Of a stretch of DNA of 64,000 nucleotides, positions 33,923 through 42,482 are shown one piece after another. The position numbers and the translations under genes were made by a program. A model generated the notes under the pieces. That model was not told where the DNA came from, did no database searches, and saw only the letters and a program-made list of their open reading frames with translations. Numbering within the stretch: position 1 is the stretch's first letter; the number at the start of each line of letters is the position of its first letter. The DNA lies in the NCBI GenBank assembly GCA_910587255.1, contig CAJUKT010000102.1, positions 1-64,000 on the forward strand, in the 5' to 3' direction. The DNA is from an uncultured Oscillospiraceae bacterium. GTDB taxonomy: Bacteria > Bacillota > Clostridia > Oscillospirales > Oscillospiraceae.

Positions 33923-34681
33923 ATGAACAACAAACGAACATGGATCGAAAAGCTGAGCGATTTCATCTCAGGAAAGGGTTTCTATCTCGTGGTACTCATC
34001 TGTGTGGCCGCCATCGCCCTGTCGGGCTACTACCTGGTCCAGGGGGTGCGCGGCAGTCTGGACGGCGCGCTGGACCAGCCCGTGTCCGGCTCCGCCGCCA
34101 TCCGGGACACGCCTACGGCGTCCCCCACCGTCCGGCCTTCGGCCAAGCCCACCGAACCGTCCGCCCCGCCCTCCGCCCAGGTCTCCGCTCCCCCCGCCAT
34201 CTCCACCCCGCCCGCCTCCGCCGCGCCCTCGCCCTCCACGGCGCCCGCCCCCTCCGCCGCCCCCGCGCCGCTGGTTTTCACCTGGCCGGTGAAGGGCACG
34301 GTGGCCGCCGGTTTCGCGGTGGAGACCCTGGCCTATAACGAGACCATGGGGGACTGGCGCACCCACAGCGGGCTGGACATCACCGCCGACCTGGGCGCCA
34401 AGGTGCTCTCCACCGCTAACGGCGTGGTGTCCCACATCTATCAGGACGACATGATGGGCACGGTGGTGGAGATCGACCACGGCGAGGGCCTGGTCAGCCA
34501 GTACGCCAACCTGGCTGAGACCCCCACGGTATCGGTGGGCGACGCGGTGACCACCGGCGCGGTCATCGGCTCGGTGGGCCAGACCGCCGCCTCCGAGAGC
34601 GGCCAGGCCGCCCACCTTCACTTCGCCATGTACCAGGATGGAGTCCCGGTGGACCCCACCGGCTATCTGCCCGAGGGTTAG
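33923..34681 (+). CDS. M23-family peptidase with N-terminal membrane anchor, SpoIIQ-like
   Basis: 252 residues from ATG 33923 (GGAGG eight bases upstream). One membrane segment (about 17-40) precedes a ~75-residue linker made almost wholly of Pro, Ala, Ser and Thr. A C-terminal LytM domain follows with HSGLDI (metal His and Asp) and HLHF, so the zinc site looks intact. SpoIIQ of sporulating Clostridia has this layout and works at the forespore membrane with SpoIIIAH. SpoIIIAH is not in this window, and a vegetative cell-wall endopeptidase is the alternative. Divergent from recG. Confidence 0.85.
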   Translation: MNNKRTWIEKLSDFISGKGFYLVVLICVAAIALSGYYLVQGVRGSLDGALDQPVSGSAAIRDTPTASPTVRPSAKPTEPSAPPSAQVSAPPAISTPPASAAPSPSTAPAPSAAPAPLVFTWPVKGTVAAGFAVETLAYNETMGDWRTHSGLDITADLGAKVLSTANGVVSHIYQDDMMGTVVEIDHGEGLVSQYANLAETPTVSVGDAVTTGAVIGSVGQTAASESGQAAHLHFAMYQDGVPVDPTGYLPEG

Positions 34682-34688
34682 AACTAAC

Positions 34689-34702
34689 GTTTCACGTGAA
34701 AC
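34689..34702. promoter_or_regulatory. parS-like site (ParB/Spo0J binding palindrome)
   Basis: GTTTCACGTGAAAC is a perfect palindrome matching 14 of the 16 bases of the Firmicute parS consensus (tGTTTCACGTGAAACa); the flanking bases are c and g. It lies eight bases after the M23 stop codon in an intergenic region. parS sites load ParB and SMC near the origin. Confidence 0.8.
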
Positions 34703-34710
34703 GTATAGCA

Positions 34711-34745
34711 GGGCCCGGCCCCCCGCGGGGGGCCGGGCCCTTGCA
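34711..34745 (+). terminator. Very GC-rich terminator-like hairpin after the M23 gene
   Basis: A perfect 30-bp palindrome (34711-34740; arms of 15, GGGCCCGGCCCCCCG and its complement) is followed only by TTGCAT, so the U-tract is poor. Confidence 0.6.
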
Positions 34746-34975
34746 TGTGCGATCCTGGGTATCGTGCGCTGCCTGCGGCGGCGGGCTTTGCCCCTCACGC
34801 CGCTCCATCCGCGCTGCTCACGACGGCTCCGCGCTTCTTATCTGTCACGCTGCGAAGCGGCCGGGGCGCTTGGTCGCTTTCCCTCCGTCTCGGCCCAGTC
34901 TCCGGGGCGCTGCGCACCCCTGCGCCCGGCCTCGCTTCGCTCCAAGCTCCCTCGCCGGCCGCTCCTCCGCACTTC
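34746..34975. other. GC-rich intergenic stretch without a gene
   Basis: About 230 bp between the M23 terminator and the ferritin stop codon. Open frames here lack ribosome sites and recognisable protein character. I see no RNA gene or clear regulatory motif. Confidence 0.6.
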
Positions 34976-35485
34976 TTACAGCACCAGCGACGGCGCGGAG
35001 TACACCCGCCCGCCCAACTCGCTGTTGAGCATGTACAGGCCCTTGGCGTCGCCGCCGAACAGCTCCATCTTGGTGATGAGGTCGCAGGCGTTCTTCTCCT
35101 CTTCCCCCTGCTCCTTCACAAACCAGTCCAAAAACTGGACGGTGCGATAGTCGCGAACCTCCTGGGCGGCGGCGTAGATGGCCCCGATGAGCCCGGTGAC
35201 GTACTGCTCGTGCTCATAGGCCGCCTTCAGCGGATCGGACAGATCCTTAAACTCCTTGTCCGGCTTGGCCACCGCCTCCAGGGTGACGCCCTGGCCGTTG
35301 TTGTGGAGGTAGCGGTACATGAGCATGGCGTGGTCCTGCTCCTCCTTGGCCTGGATCTCGTACCAGTTGGCGAAGCCGTCCAGCCCCTTGGAGCTGTAGA
35401 AGTTGGCCATGTCCAGGTACAGATAGGCGGAATACAGCTCCTTATTGATCTGGTCGTTCAGCAGCTGGAACACCTTGTTATCCAT
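34976..35485 (-). CDS. ftnA: Ferritin (bacterial non-haem type)
   Basis: 169 residues. Ferroxidase ligands are visible in the helices: NKELYSAYLYLDMA (Glu), AKEEQDHAMLMYRY (Glu and His), YEHEQYVTGLIG (Glu) and FVKEQGEEEKNA (Glu/Gln). No haem Met or C-terminal extension is seen. It stores iron in the cytoplasm and limits Fenton chemistry. It has a consensus promoter and AAGGAG nine bases before the ATG. The neighbouring genes handle oxygen and peroxide, which fits. Confidence 0.95.
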   Translation of the reverse strand: MDNKVFQLLNDQINKELYSAYLYLDMANFYSSKGLDGFANWYEIQAKEEQDHAMLMYRYLHNNGQGVTLEAVAKPDKEFKDLSDPLKAAYEHEQYVTGLIGAIYAAAQEVRDYRTVQFLDWFVKEQGEEEKNACDLITKMELFGGDAKGLYMLNSELGGRVYSAPSLVL

Positions 35486-35617
35486 GATAAAACACTCCTT
35501 ATCTTTGAAGCAAGCGCTGATTCAACCCGGCTGCGGCGCAAAATCTCCCGCAAACCGCCCTTGCCGGTTTATCCAGCCCCTCCTATATTACGCGCTATGC
35601 CGCGCCTTCCACGTAAC

Positions 35618-35645
35618 AGTATAGCATGATTTGCCCTGGTGTCAA
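35618..35645 (-). promoter_or_regulatory. Promoter of ferritin
   Basis: On the minus strand a perfect TTGACA (35640-35645), 16 bp, TATACT (35618-35623). The -35 overlaps the last codons of the upstream GH2 gene. The leader is about 130 nt. Confidence 0.65.
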
Positions 35646-37318
35646 CCGTTTTCCGCCGCCCGGGCCAGCGCGTCCCTTACCTGCCCCGCGATATCCAGCA
35701 GGGCCTCCTGGTCCACCTTGCGCACCGCCCGGTCGTAGGTGTAAAGCCCGTTGGTCTCCCCCTCCACATCGCTGAGCTGGGTGTAAACGCACCCGCACAG
35801 CCCCCTGGGGATGGAGGGCAGCACCATGCCGCCGTACATCTCCCGGATGCGGGCCGTCAGCTCCCTCTCCGAGCGGCAGCGCTCCCCGTAGCCGTAGTTT
35901 TTCCGCTCCGGCGCCACATGGCCCTCCACCCGGCGGGAGAAGCCGCCGCACTCGCTGAGAAAGAGGAACTTCCCCGGCCTCGTCCCCTCCAGCACCCGGC
36001 TGTTAAAATAGACATGCTCGCTCTCCACGTCGCTCTCCCGCTGGGCAAACCAGCCGGAGGTGGTCATGAAAAACCGGGTGGGGTCGGCTGCCTTGAGCAG
36101 GCGGTAGATGCGGTCTGAGTCGTACTGTCCCCACCCCTCGTTGAAGATGGTCCAGCCCACGATGCAGGGGTGGTTTTGCAGATGGGCCACGGTGTCCAGG
36201 CAGTGGCGCTCGAAGAACAGCTTGCGCCGTTCGCCGCCGCCCACCCCCAGGTCGCCGCGCTTTTTGCTCACAAAGGTGGGGATCACCGTGTCCCGCACAT
36301 AGCGGTACTCCCCTGAGTTCACCATGTCCTGCACCACCAGCATCCCCAGCCGGTCGCAGGCGCAGTAGAACGCCTCCGGCTCCACCTTGACGTGCTTGCG
36401 CAGGGTGTTGAAGCCCAGCGCCTTCATGCGCAGAATGTCCCGGTCATATTCCTCCGGGTCCCTGGGCAGGAACAGGCCGTCCTGGAAATAGCCCTGGTCC
36501 AGCACCCCATGGAGGAAGATGGGCGTTCCATTGAGGCACAGCCAGGTGTGGCCGCCGGCCTCCCGGGTGGTCACGGTGCGCAGGGCGAAATAGCTCTCCA
36601 CCTGGTCGGTGGCGGTGGCGATGGTCATGGTGTAGAGGTAGGGGTCCTCCGGGGTCCACAGCCGGGGCTGGGGCACCTCCAGACGGAGGGGCGTCCCGCT
36701 CTTCCCGGCGGCGGTGAGCACTTGGCCCCCGTCCAGCGCAATGGCCAGGCTGTAGTCCGCCCCGCCGGTATCCGCCTCCACGCTCACCCCGGTCAGATCG
36801 GCCGTGAGGCGCAGGGAGGCCACCGCCCCCCGGGCCGGAACCGCCTCCAGCCACACCCCCTGCCAGATGCCCGACACGGGGGTATACCACATCCCATGGG
36901 GCCGCTTGTGCTGCTTGCCGTAGGGGTAGTCGTGGGACAGGGTATCCACCGCCTTCACCTCCAGACGGTTGGCCCCCGGCACCAGCACGTCCGTCACATC
37001 TGCGGAAAAGGGCAGATAGCCCCCCTCGTGGCGGACCACCGGCGCGCCGTTCACCCACACCTGGGCCACCTGGTCCACCGCGCCGAAGTGGAGCAGCACC
37101 CGCCGCCCCTGGGGGGCGAAGCCCTCCGGGAGGGTGAAGGCCGTCTCATAACGCAGCACCTCCCCCACCTCCCCCCGCCAGCCGGACAGGGGCGCCTGGG
37201 GCGGCCAGGGAAGCCGGATGGGCCGCCCGTTCAGGGTCCAGCCCTGGTTCAGAGGATAAAAGCTGTCCCGCCGGAGCTGGGGGCGGGGGTAGTGCCGGTC
37301 CCATGCGTTTTCTTTCAT
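35642..37318 (-). CDS. Glycoside hydrolase family 2 protein
   Basis: 558 residues from ATG 37318 (AAGGAAGG upstream). The GH2 sugar-binding domain (about 15-170: LRYETAFTLPEG, WVNGAPVVRHEGGYLPF), immunoglobulin-like domain and TIM barrel are all present. The acid/base Glu is in IFNEGWGQYD and the nucleophile probably in FLSECGG. No signal peptide is seen, so it acts inside the cell. GH2 includes beta-galactosidases, glucuronidases and mannosidases; it is shorter than LacZ and the substrate is not predictable. It lies alone between ferritin and the acyl-CoA dehydrogenase gene. Confidence 0.9.
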   Translation of the reverse strand: MKENAWDRHYPRPQLRRDSFYPLNQGWTLNGRPIRLPWPPQAPLSGWRGEVGEVLRYETAFTLPEGFAPQGRRVLLHFGAVDQVAQVWVNGAPVVRHEGGYLPFSADVTDVLVPGANRLEVKAVDTLSHDYPYGKQHKRPHGMWYTPVSGIWQGVWLEAVPARGAVASLRLTADLTGVSVEADTGGADYSLAIALDGGQVLTAAGKSGTPLRLEVPQPRLWTPEDPYLYTMTIATATDQVESYFALRTVTTREAGGHTWLCLNGTPIFLHGVLDQGYFQDGLFLPRDPEEYDRDILRMKALGFNTLRKHVKVEPEAFYCACDRLGMLVVQDMVNSGEYRYVRDTVIPTFVSKKRGDLGVGGGERRKLFFERHCLDTVAHLQNHPCIVGWTIFNEGWGQYDSDRIYRLLKAADPTRFFMTTSGWFAQRESDVESEHVYFNSRVLEGTRPGKFLFLSECGGFSRRVEGHVAPERKNYGYGERCRSERELTARIREMYGGMVLPSIPRGLCGCVYTQLSDVEGETNGLYTYDRAVRKVDQEALLDIAGQVRDALARAAENG

Positions 37319-37480
37319 CGTATTTCCTTCCTTTTGATCGGGATCATGCCCTTTTTCACTGTACATGTGCTCCCCCTTATCATATCACCCCCCAGCGGGA
37401 ATGGCAACGGTTTTTTGGTCGTTTTGTCGGGCGTCTCCGGGGACACCCCAATTTTTTTGTGCAAAACCCAAAAATCCAGA

Positions 37481-37509
37481 TTGACAAACCACCCCCAGCA
37501 TGCTACAGT
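37481..37509 (+). promoter_or_regulatory. Promoter of the acyl-CoA dehydrogenase/flavodiiron operon
   Basis: A perfect TTGACA (37481-37486), 17 bp, then TACAGT (37504-37509). Confidence 0.7.
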
Positions 37510-37518
37510 TGAAATGAG

Positions 37519-37552
37519 TGGATAATGATTCCTATTATTTATTATTATCACG
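37519..37552 (+). promoter_or_regulatory. Fur/PerR-like AT-rich operator
   Basis: Just downstream of the -10 box, 37536-37550 matches 11 of 14 informative bases of the Fur 7-1-7 box (second half ATTATCA perfect). GGATAATGATT precedes it at 37520-37530. Binding here would block transcription. The assignment rests on sequence similarity only. Confidence 0.4.
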
Positions 37553-37577
37553 CATCACTATAAAAGGAGGTTCCCGT

Positions 37578-39488
37578 ATGTTGTTCCAGACCACACAGGC
37601 CCATGAGGAGCTGCGCGCCAAGATCCGCGCCTTTGCCGAGGCGGAGGTGAAGCCAGACGCCATCCTGATGGACCAGGAGAGCCGCTTCCCCGCCGGGGCC
37701 GTCAAAACCCTGGCCAAGATGGGCCTGATGGGCATCCCTTACCCCAAGGAGTACGGCGGCGCGGGGCTGGATGTGCTCAGCTACGCCATCGCGGTGGAGG
37801 AGCTGTCCCGGGTGGACGGCGGCACGGGCGTGATTCTCTCCGCCCATGTGTCCCTGGGCACCTGGCCCATCTTTGCCTTCGGCACCGAGGAGCAGAAGAA
37901 AAAGTACCTGGTCCCCCTGGCCAAGGGGGAGAAGATCGGCGCCTTCGGCCTCACCGAGCCCAACGCCGGTTCCGACGCGGGCGGCACCGAGACCACCGCC
38001 GTGGACAAGGGCGATTACTGGCTGCTCAACGGCCAGAAGATTTTCATCACCAACGGCGGCGTGGCGGACACATACGTGGTCTTCGCCGTCACCACCCCTG
38101 ACATCGGCACCCGGGGCATCTCCGCCTTTATTGTGGAAAAGGGCTGGAAGGGCTTTACCTTTGAGCCCCACTATGATAAAATGGGTATTCGGTCCTCCGA
38201 GACCTGCCAGCTCAACTTCGACGACGTGAAGATACCCAAGGAGAACCTGCTGGGCAAGGAGGGCCAGGGCTTTAAGATCGCCATGGCCACACTGGACGGC
38301 GGACGCATCGGCATCGCCTCCCAGGCCCTGGGCATCGCCCAGGGGGCCTACGAGTCCGCCGTGGAGTACGCCAAGGAGCGCGTCCAGTTCGGCAAGCCCA
38401 TCGGCTTTAACCAGGCCCTCACCTTCAAGCTGGCCGACATGGCCACCAAGCTGAAGTGCGCCCGGATGCTGGTGTACTCCGCCGCCGAGAAAAAGGAGGC
38501 CCACGAGCCCTACAGCGTGGACGCCGCCATGGCCAAGCTGTACGCCTCCGAGACCGCCCTGGAGGTCACCAACGACGCAGTGCAGATCTTCGGCGGCACC
38601 GGCTTCCTCCGGGGCATGGACGTGGAGCGCATGTACCGCGACGCCAAAATCACCACCATCTACGAGGGCACCAGCGAGGTGCAGCGCATGGTCATCGGCG
38701 CGTCCATCATGGGCAAGCCCCCCAAGCGCGAGGGCGGCTCGTCCAGCGCCGCCAAAAAGCCCGCCCCCATCACCGGGGTGCGCAAGGGCCTCATCCTCAA
38801 GGAGGGGGACGCCCGCGAGCGGGTGGACACCCTGGTGGCGGCCCTCAAGAAGGACGGCTACGACTTCTCTGTGGGCATCCCCATGGACACCCCCATCGCC
38901 CAGGCGGAGCGGGTGGTGTCCGCCGGACAGGGCATCGGCTCCAAGGAGAATATGAAGCTCATCGAGGATCTGGCCAAGGCCGCGGGCGCCGCCGTCGGCT
39001 CCAGCCGCCCGGTGGCCGAAACCCACAAGTATGTGCCCCTCAACCGCTACGTGGGCATGTCCGGTCAGAAGTTCAAGGGCAATCTGTACATCGCCTGCGG
39101 CATCTCCGGGGCGGTGCAGCACCTGAAGGGCATCAAGGACGCGTCCACCATCGTGGCCGTCAACAAGAGCCCCAACGCCCCCATTTTCAAGAACTGCGAC
39201 TATGGCATTGTGGGCGACGTGAACGAGATCCTGCCCCTGCTGGCCCAGGCCCTGGGGCTGGAGGACAAGCAGCCCGCGCCCCCCATGGTCAAGATGAAAC
39301 GGCCCCAGCCCCCCAAGCCCGAGCCCATCGGCAAGCGCTATGTGTGCATGGGCTGCGGCTACGAGTACGTGCCCGAGCTGGGCGACCCGGACGGCGACGC
39401 CGCCCCCGGCACCCTGTTTGAGAAGCTACCCGAGGGCTGGGTCTGCCCCGAGTGCGCCGAGGCCCGGGACCAGTTCATCGAGGCGTGA
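37578..39488 (+). CDS. Acyl-CoA dehydrogenase fused to an EtfA FAD domain and rubredoxin
   Basis: 636 residues in three parts. Residues 1-~380 are a whole acyl-CoA dehydrogenase (FGLTEPNAGSDAGG, GTGFLRGMDVERMYRDAK, catalytic Glu363 in IYEGTSEVQR). Residues ~400-560 match the C-terminal FAD domain of electron-transfer flavoprotein alpha (AGQGIGSKENMKLIEDLAKA, NRYVGMSGQ, ACGISGAVQHLKG, IVAVNKSPNAPIF). A Pro/Lys linker leads to rubredoxin (~586-636; Cys590, 593, 623, 626). Electrons could pass from acyl-CoA to FAD, to the second FAD, to the iron centre in a single chain. The next gene encodes a flavodiiron protein, the classic rubredoxin acceptor. ATG 37578 has AAAGGAGG upstream. Confidence 0.95.
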   Translation: MLFQTTQAHEELRAKIRAFAEAEVKPDAILMDQESRFPAGAVKTLAKMGLMGIPYPKEYGGAGLDVLSYAIAVEELSRVDGGTGVILSAHVSLGTWPIFAFGTEEQKKKYLVPLAKGEKIGAFGLTEPNAGSDAGGTETTAVDKGDYWLLNGQKIFITNGGVADTYVVFAVTTPDIGTRGISAFIVEKGWKGFTFEPHYDKMGIRSSETCQLNFDDVKIPKENLLGKEGQGFKIAMATLDGGRIGIASQALGIAQGAYESAVEYAKERVQFGKPIGFNQALTFKLADMATKLKCARMLVYSAAEKKEAHEPYSVDAAMAKLYASETALEVTNDAVQIFGGTGFLRGMDVERMYRDAKITTIYEGTSEVQRMVIGASIMGKPPKREGGSSSAAKKPAPITGVRKGLILKEGDARERVDTLVAALKKDGYDFSVGIPMDTPIAQAERVVSAGQGIGSKENMKLIEDLAKAAGAAVGSSRPVAETHKYVPLNRYVGMSGQKFKGNLYIACGISGAVQHLKGIKDASTIVAVNKSPNAPIFKNCDYGIVGDVNEILPLLAQALGLEDKQPAPPMVKMKRPQPPKPEPIGKRYVCMGCGYEYVPELGDPDGDAAPGTLFEKLPEGWVCPECAEARDQFIEA

Positions 39489-39526
39489 GCGCTGAGCTGT
39501 TATTAACGTAAAGGAGGAATTTCAAT

Positions 39527-40744
39527 ATGTACTGTGTCCGCACTGTCACCGACAACCTGTACTGGGTGGGCGCCAACGACCACCGCACCCATCTGTTTGA
39601 GAACATCCATCCCATCCCCCGGGGCGTGAGCTACAACGCCTATCTGCTCATGGACAAATCCACCGTGCTGTTCGATACCGTGGATTGGTCCGTCTGCCGC
39701 CAGCTCATGGAAAACCTGGACCACCTGCTGGGAGACCGCCCCCTGGACTACCTGGTCATCAACCATATGGAGCCCGACCACGGCGCGTCCATTGAGGAGA
39801 TCCTCATCCGCTGGCCCGGCGTGAAAATCATCTCCACCGCCAAAGCCTTTATGCTCATGCGGCAGTTCGGCTTCACCGTGGACAACCAGGAGCTCATCGA
39901 GGTCAAGGAGGGTGATACCTTCAGCTTTGGCGAGCACAACGTCACCTTCATCGCCGCCCCCATGGTCCACTGGCCCGAGGCCATGGTCACCTTCGACACC
40001 ACCAACGGCGCGCTGTTCTCCGCCGACGCCTTTGGCTCCTTCATCGCCCTGGACGGCAAGCTGTTCGCCGACGAGGTGAATTTTGACCGGGACTGGATCG
40101 ACGAGGCCCGCCGCTACCTCACCAACATCGTGGGCAAGTATGGCCCCCAGGTTCAGGCGCTGCTGAAGAAGGCCGGCGGCATCCTGGACCAGATCAAATT
40201 CATCTGCCCCCTCCATGGGCCGGTGTGGCGCAAGGACCTGCTCTACTTCGTGGACAAGTACGACAAGTGGAGCAAGTACCAGCCCGAGGAGCAGGGCGTG
40301 ATGATCGCCTACGCCTCCATGTACGGCAATACCGAGGGCGCCGCCCAGGCCCTGGCCGCCAAGCTGTGCGAAAAGGGCTGCACCAACGTGTGGGTGTACG
40401 ACGTGTCCAACACTCATGTGTCCCAGCTGGTCAGCGAGGCCTTCCGCCTCAGCCATCTGGTGTTCGCCTCCGTCACCTACAATCTGGGCATCTACCCGGT
40501 GATGCACGATTTCCTGATGCACCTCAAGGCGCTCAACTTCCAGAACCGCACCTGCGCCATCATCGAAAACGGCTCCTGGGCCGTCAAATCCGGCGACCTG
40601 ATGCACAAATTCCTGGAGGACGAGATGAAGAACATGACCGTCCTGGGCGACCGGCTCAGCCTGGCCTCCGCTCTCCACGCGGACAAGGCGTCCGAGCTGG
40701 ATTCCCTGGCCGACGCCATCATCGAGTCCATGGCGCAGGAGTAA
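39527..40744 (+). CDS. fprA: Flavodiiron protein (FprA-type oxygen/NO reductase)
   Basis: 405 residues. The N-terminal metallo-beta-lactamase-like domain has the diiron ligands HMEPDH (80-85), the later His in APMVHWPEAM, Asp in FSADAFGS and His in CPLHGPVW. A flavodoxin domain (~260-400) starts with AYASMYGNTEGAA for FMN binding. It reduces oxygen to water or NO to nitrous oxide with electrons from rubredoxin. It lies 38 bp after the rubredoxin-bearing dehydrogenase with its own AAAGGAGG site and ends at a strong terminator. No NADH:rubredoxin reductase gene is near. Confidence 0.96.
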   Translation: MYCVRTVTDNLYWVGANDHRTHLFENIHPIPRGVSYNAYLLMDKSTVLFDTVDWSVCRQLMENLDHLLGDRPLDYLVINHMEPDHGASIEEILIRWPGVKIISTAKAFMLMRQFGFTVDNQELIEVKEGDTFSFGEHNVTFIAAPMVHWPEAMVTFDTTNGALFSADAFGSFIALDGKLFADEVNFDRDWIDEARRYLTNIVGKYGPQVQALLKKAGGILDQIKFICPLHGPVWRKDLLYFVDKYDKWSKYQPEEQGVMIAYASMYGNTEGAAQALAAKLCEKGCTNVWVYDVSNTHVSQLVSEAFRLSHLVFASVTYNLGIYPVMHDFLMHLKALNFQNRTCAIIENGSWAVKSGDLMHKFLEDEMKNMTVLGDRLSLASALHADKASELDSLADAIIESMAQE

Positions 40745-40756
40745 CCCCTACAACAG

Positions 40757-40790
40757 GGCCCCGGAGGGAGTTCTCCCTCCGGGGCCTTTT
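40757..40790 (+). terminator. Terminator of the dehydrogenase/flavodiiron operon
   Basis: Perfect 14-bp arms (GGCCCCGGAGGGAG at 40757-40770 with 40773-40786) and TTTT directly after, 12 bp past the stop codon. Confidence 0.92.
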
Positions 40791-40832
40791 GCTCCGCGCC
40801 CTTTTTTACAGCCCTACCATATCCGAAGCAGC

Positions 40833-41366
40833 TCAGCTCTCCATATGGCGGCCCAGAAAGCCGGCCACCGTCTGGGCCAGCTTCAGCTCCACCTCGCTCA
40901 GCGCCGGGGCGTCGCCGTCGCTGACAAAGGCCACACAGCCCAGCACGTCGCCCTCGGACAGGATGGGCACCGCGATGAGCACCTGGTACTTATCGCTGCC
41001 GTCGCACAGGGACAGGGCCTGCTCGGCCTGAACGCTGCGGCGTTCCTCCATGATCTGCTCGATCTGCGGGGACACCCGCTTGTCCACCACCTCCCGGCGG
41101 GGGACGCCGCCGGCGGCAATCACGCTGTCCCTGTCCGTGATGACGGCGGGCAGTCCCGCTACCCGGCTGATGGTGTCGCACAGCTGGGTGGCAAAGTCGG
41201 ATACATCGCCCAATTGAGAGTATTTTTTGAAAATGACGCCGCCTTCCCGGTCGGTGTAGATTTCCAAGGGGTCGCCCTCCCGAATGCGCATGGTGCGGCG
41301 GATCTCCTTGGGAATCACCACCCGGCCCAGATCGTCGATGCGGCGCACGATCCCGGTTGCTTTCAT
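40833..41366 (-). CDS. spoVT: Stage V sporulation protein T (SpoVT), AbrB-type regulator
   Basis: 177 residues, essentially the Bacillus length. The N-terminal swapped-hairpin DNA-binding domain (MKATGIVRRIDDLGRVVIPK, REGDPLEIYTDREGGVIFKKYS) is followed by a GAF-like domain. SpoVT tunes sigma-G-dependent genes in the forespore. ATG 41366 follows AGGAGG. Its leader holds a small GC hairpin (41386-41403) and a candidate forespore promoter. Confidence 0.95.
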   Translation of the reverse strand: MKATGIVRRIDDLGRVVIPKEIRRTMRIREGDPLEIYTDREGGVIFKKYSQLGDVSDFATQLCDTISRVAGLPAVITDRDSVIAAGGVPRREVVDKRVSPQIEQIMEERRSVQAEQALSLCDGSDKYQVLIAVPILSEGDVLGCVAFVSDGDAPALSEVELKLAQTVAGFLGRHMES

Positions 41367-41731
41367 GGTTTTCCTCCTGCTTCCTGCCGCGGCTTTCCGC
41401 GGCTTTGTTTGTATCGTTCCAACTGTATTATCCGCAGGATTTGGAAGGGTATTCAAGTTCATCCGCTGGTTTTCTCTGGAAGCGCGCCGTTTTGTATTTG
41501 ACCTGCCCGGCAGATCCTTCCAGCAAATGTCTGCGTAAAGCCGGAACTGCCCGGTTTTCGGCGCATACCGCCATCCGAAAATCCCCTCCGGCAAAAGCTT
41601 CCGGCACATTGCCTTTCGGCGCGTTTTGTGGTATTTTATAAAAAGCGCATCCCGCTGTCCCCACCATGGACGGCGCAGCGCAATAGCTGTTTCAATCAAT
41701 CGGCGCCGCTGCGCGCAGGGAGGGCTGGCCC
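41367..41731. other. Divergent intergenic region between spoVT and yaaA
   Basis: 365 bp without a supported gene. It contains the spoVT leader, a hairpin of GCCGCGG / CCGCGGC arms (41386-41392, 41397-41403) just upstream of the spoVT ribosome site, a candidate spoVT promoter, and an AT-rich block with TATAAA near 41636 that may serve yaaA. Open frames crossing it lack coding character. Confidence 0.6.
41426..41454 (-). promoter_or_regulatory. Candidate forespore-type promoter of spoVT
   Basis: On the minus strand GAATA (41450-41454), 17 bp, GATAATA (41426-41432). The -35 fits the sigma-G GHATR pattern; the -10 fits CATNHTA except the first base; the spacer is one short. spoVT is sigma-G dependent in Bacillus. 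Confidence 0.4.
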
Positions 41732-42478
41732 ATGCGTATCATCATTTCACCCGCCAAAAAAATGGCGGCGGACACGGATACCCTCCCAGCAGAGGGACTG
41801 CCCGCCTTTTTAGCGCACACAGAGCGGTTGAAAACCGCTTTACAGGGGATGTCCCGTCAGGAATTGCAGTCCCTCTGGAAGTGCAATGACGCCATCACCG
41901 CGCAGAATGCGGCGCGGCTGGCGGACATGGACCTGCACCGCCGTCTGACCCCCGCCGTCCTCGCCTACGAGGGTATCCAGTACCAGTATATGGCCCCCAG
42001 AGTGATGGAAATCCCTCAATTGGACTATCTGCGGGAGCATCTGCGCATTTTATCCGGCTTCTATGGCCTGCTGCGCCCCTTTGACGGCGTGGTTCCCTAC
42101 CGGCTGGAGATGCAGGCCCGGCTGGCCATTGACGGTTGCAAGGACCTCTACGGCTTTTGGGACGGCCTTCTGGCCCGGACCCTGGCAGACGAGACGGATT
42201 TTATACTGAATCTTGCCTCCAAAGAGTACAGCCGGGCGGTGGAGCCCCATTTACCCGGCCGTGTCCGCCTGGTCGCCTGCACCTTTGGGGAGCGCAAAAA
42301 CGGCAGGATTGTGGAAAAAGGCACTATGTGCAAAATGGCCCGGGGCCAGATGGTGCGCTGGCTGGCGCAGAATCACATCACTGCCCGGGCGGATATCCGG
42401 GCGTTTGACCAACTGGGGTATCGCTTTCAGCGTGAGCTGTCAGACGAGGACCACGACGTATTTCTAAAATCCGATTGA
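41732..42478 (+). CDS. yaaA: YaaA family peroxide stress protein
   Basis: 248 residues. The family's opening MRIIISPAKKM and the motifs AYEGIQYQYMAPR, ILSGFYGLLRPFDGVVPYRLEM, NLASKEYSRAV and GRIVEKGTMCKMARGQM are all present. E. coli YaaA binds DNA and lowers free iron under peroxide stress. GGGAGGG lies upstream of the ATG. It converges on the bcp peroxidase gene with a shared terminator. Confidence 0.95.
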   Translation: MRIIISPAKKMAADTDTLPAEGLPAFLAHTERLKTALQGMSRQELQSLWKCNDAITAQNAARLADMDLHRRLTPAVLAYEGIQYQYMAPRVMEIPQLDYLREHLRILSGFYGLLRPFDGVVPYRLEMQARLAIDGCKDLYGFWDGLLARTLADETDFILNLASKEYSRAVEPHLPGRVRLVACTFGERKNGRIVEKGTMCKMARGQMVRWLAQNHITARADIRAFDQLGYRFQRELSDEDHDVFLKSD

Positions 42479-42482
42479 CGCA

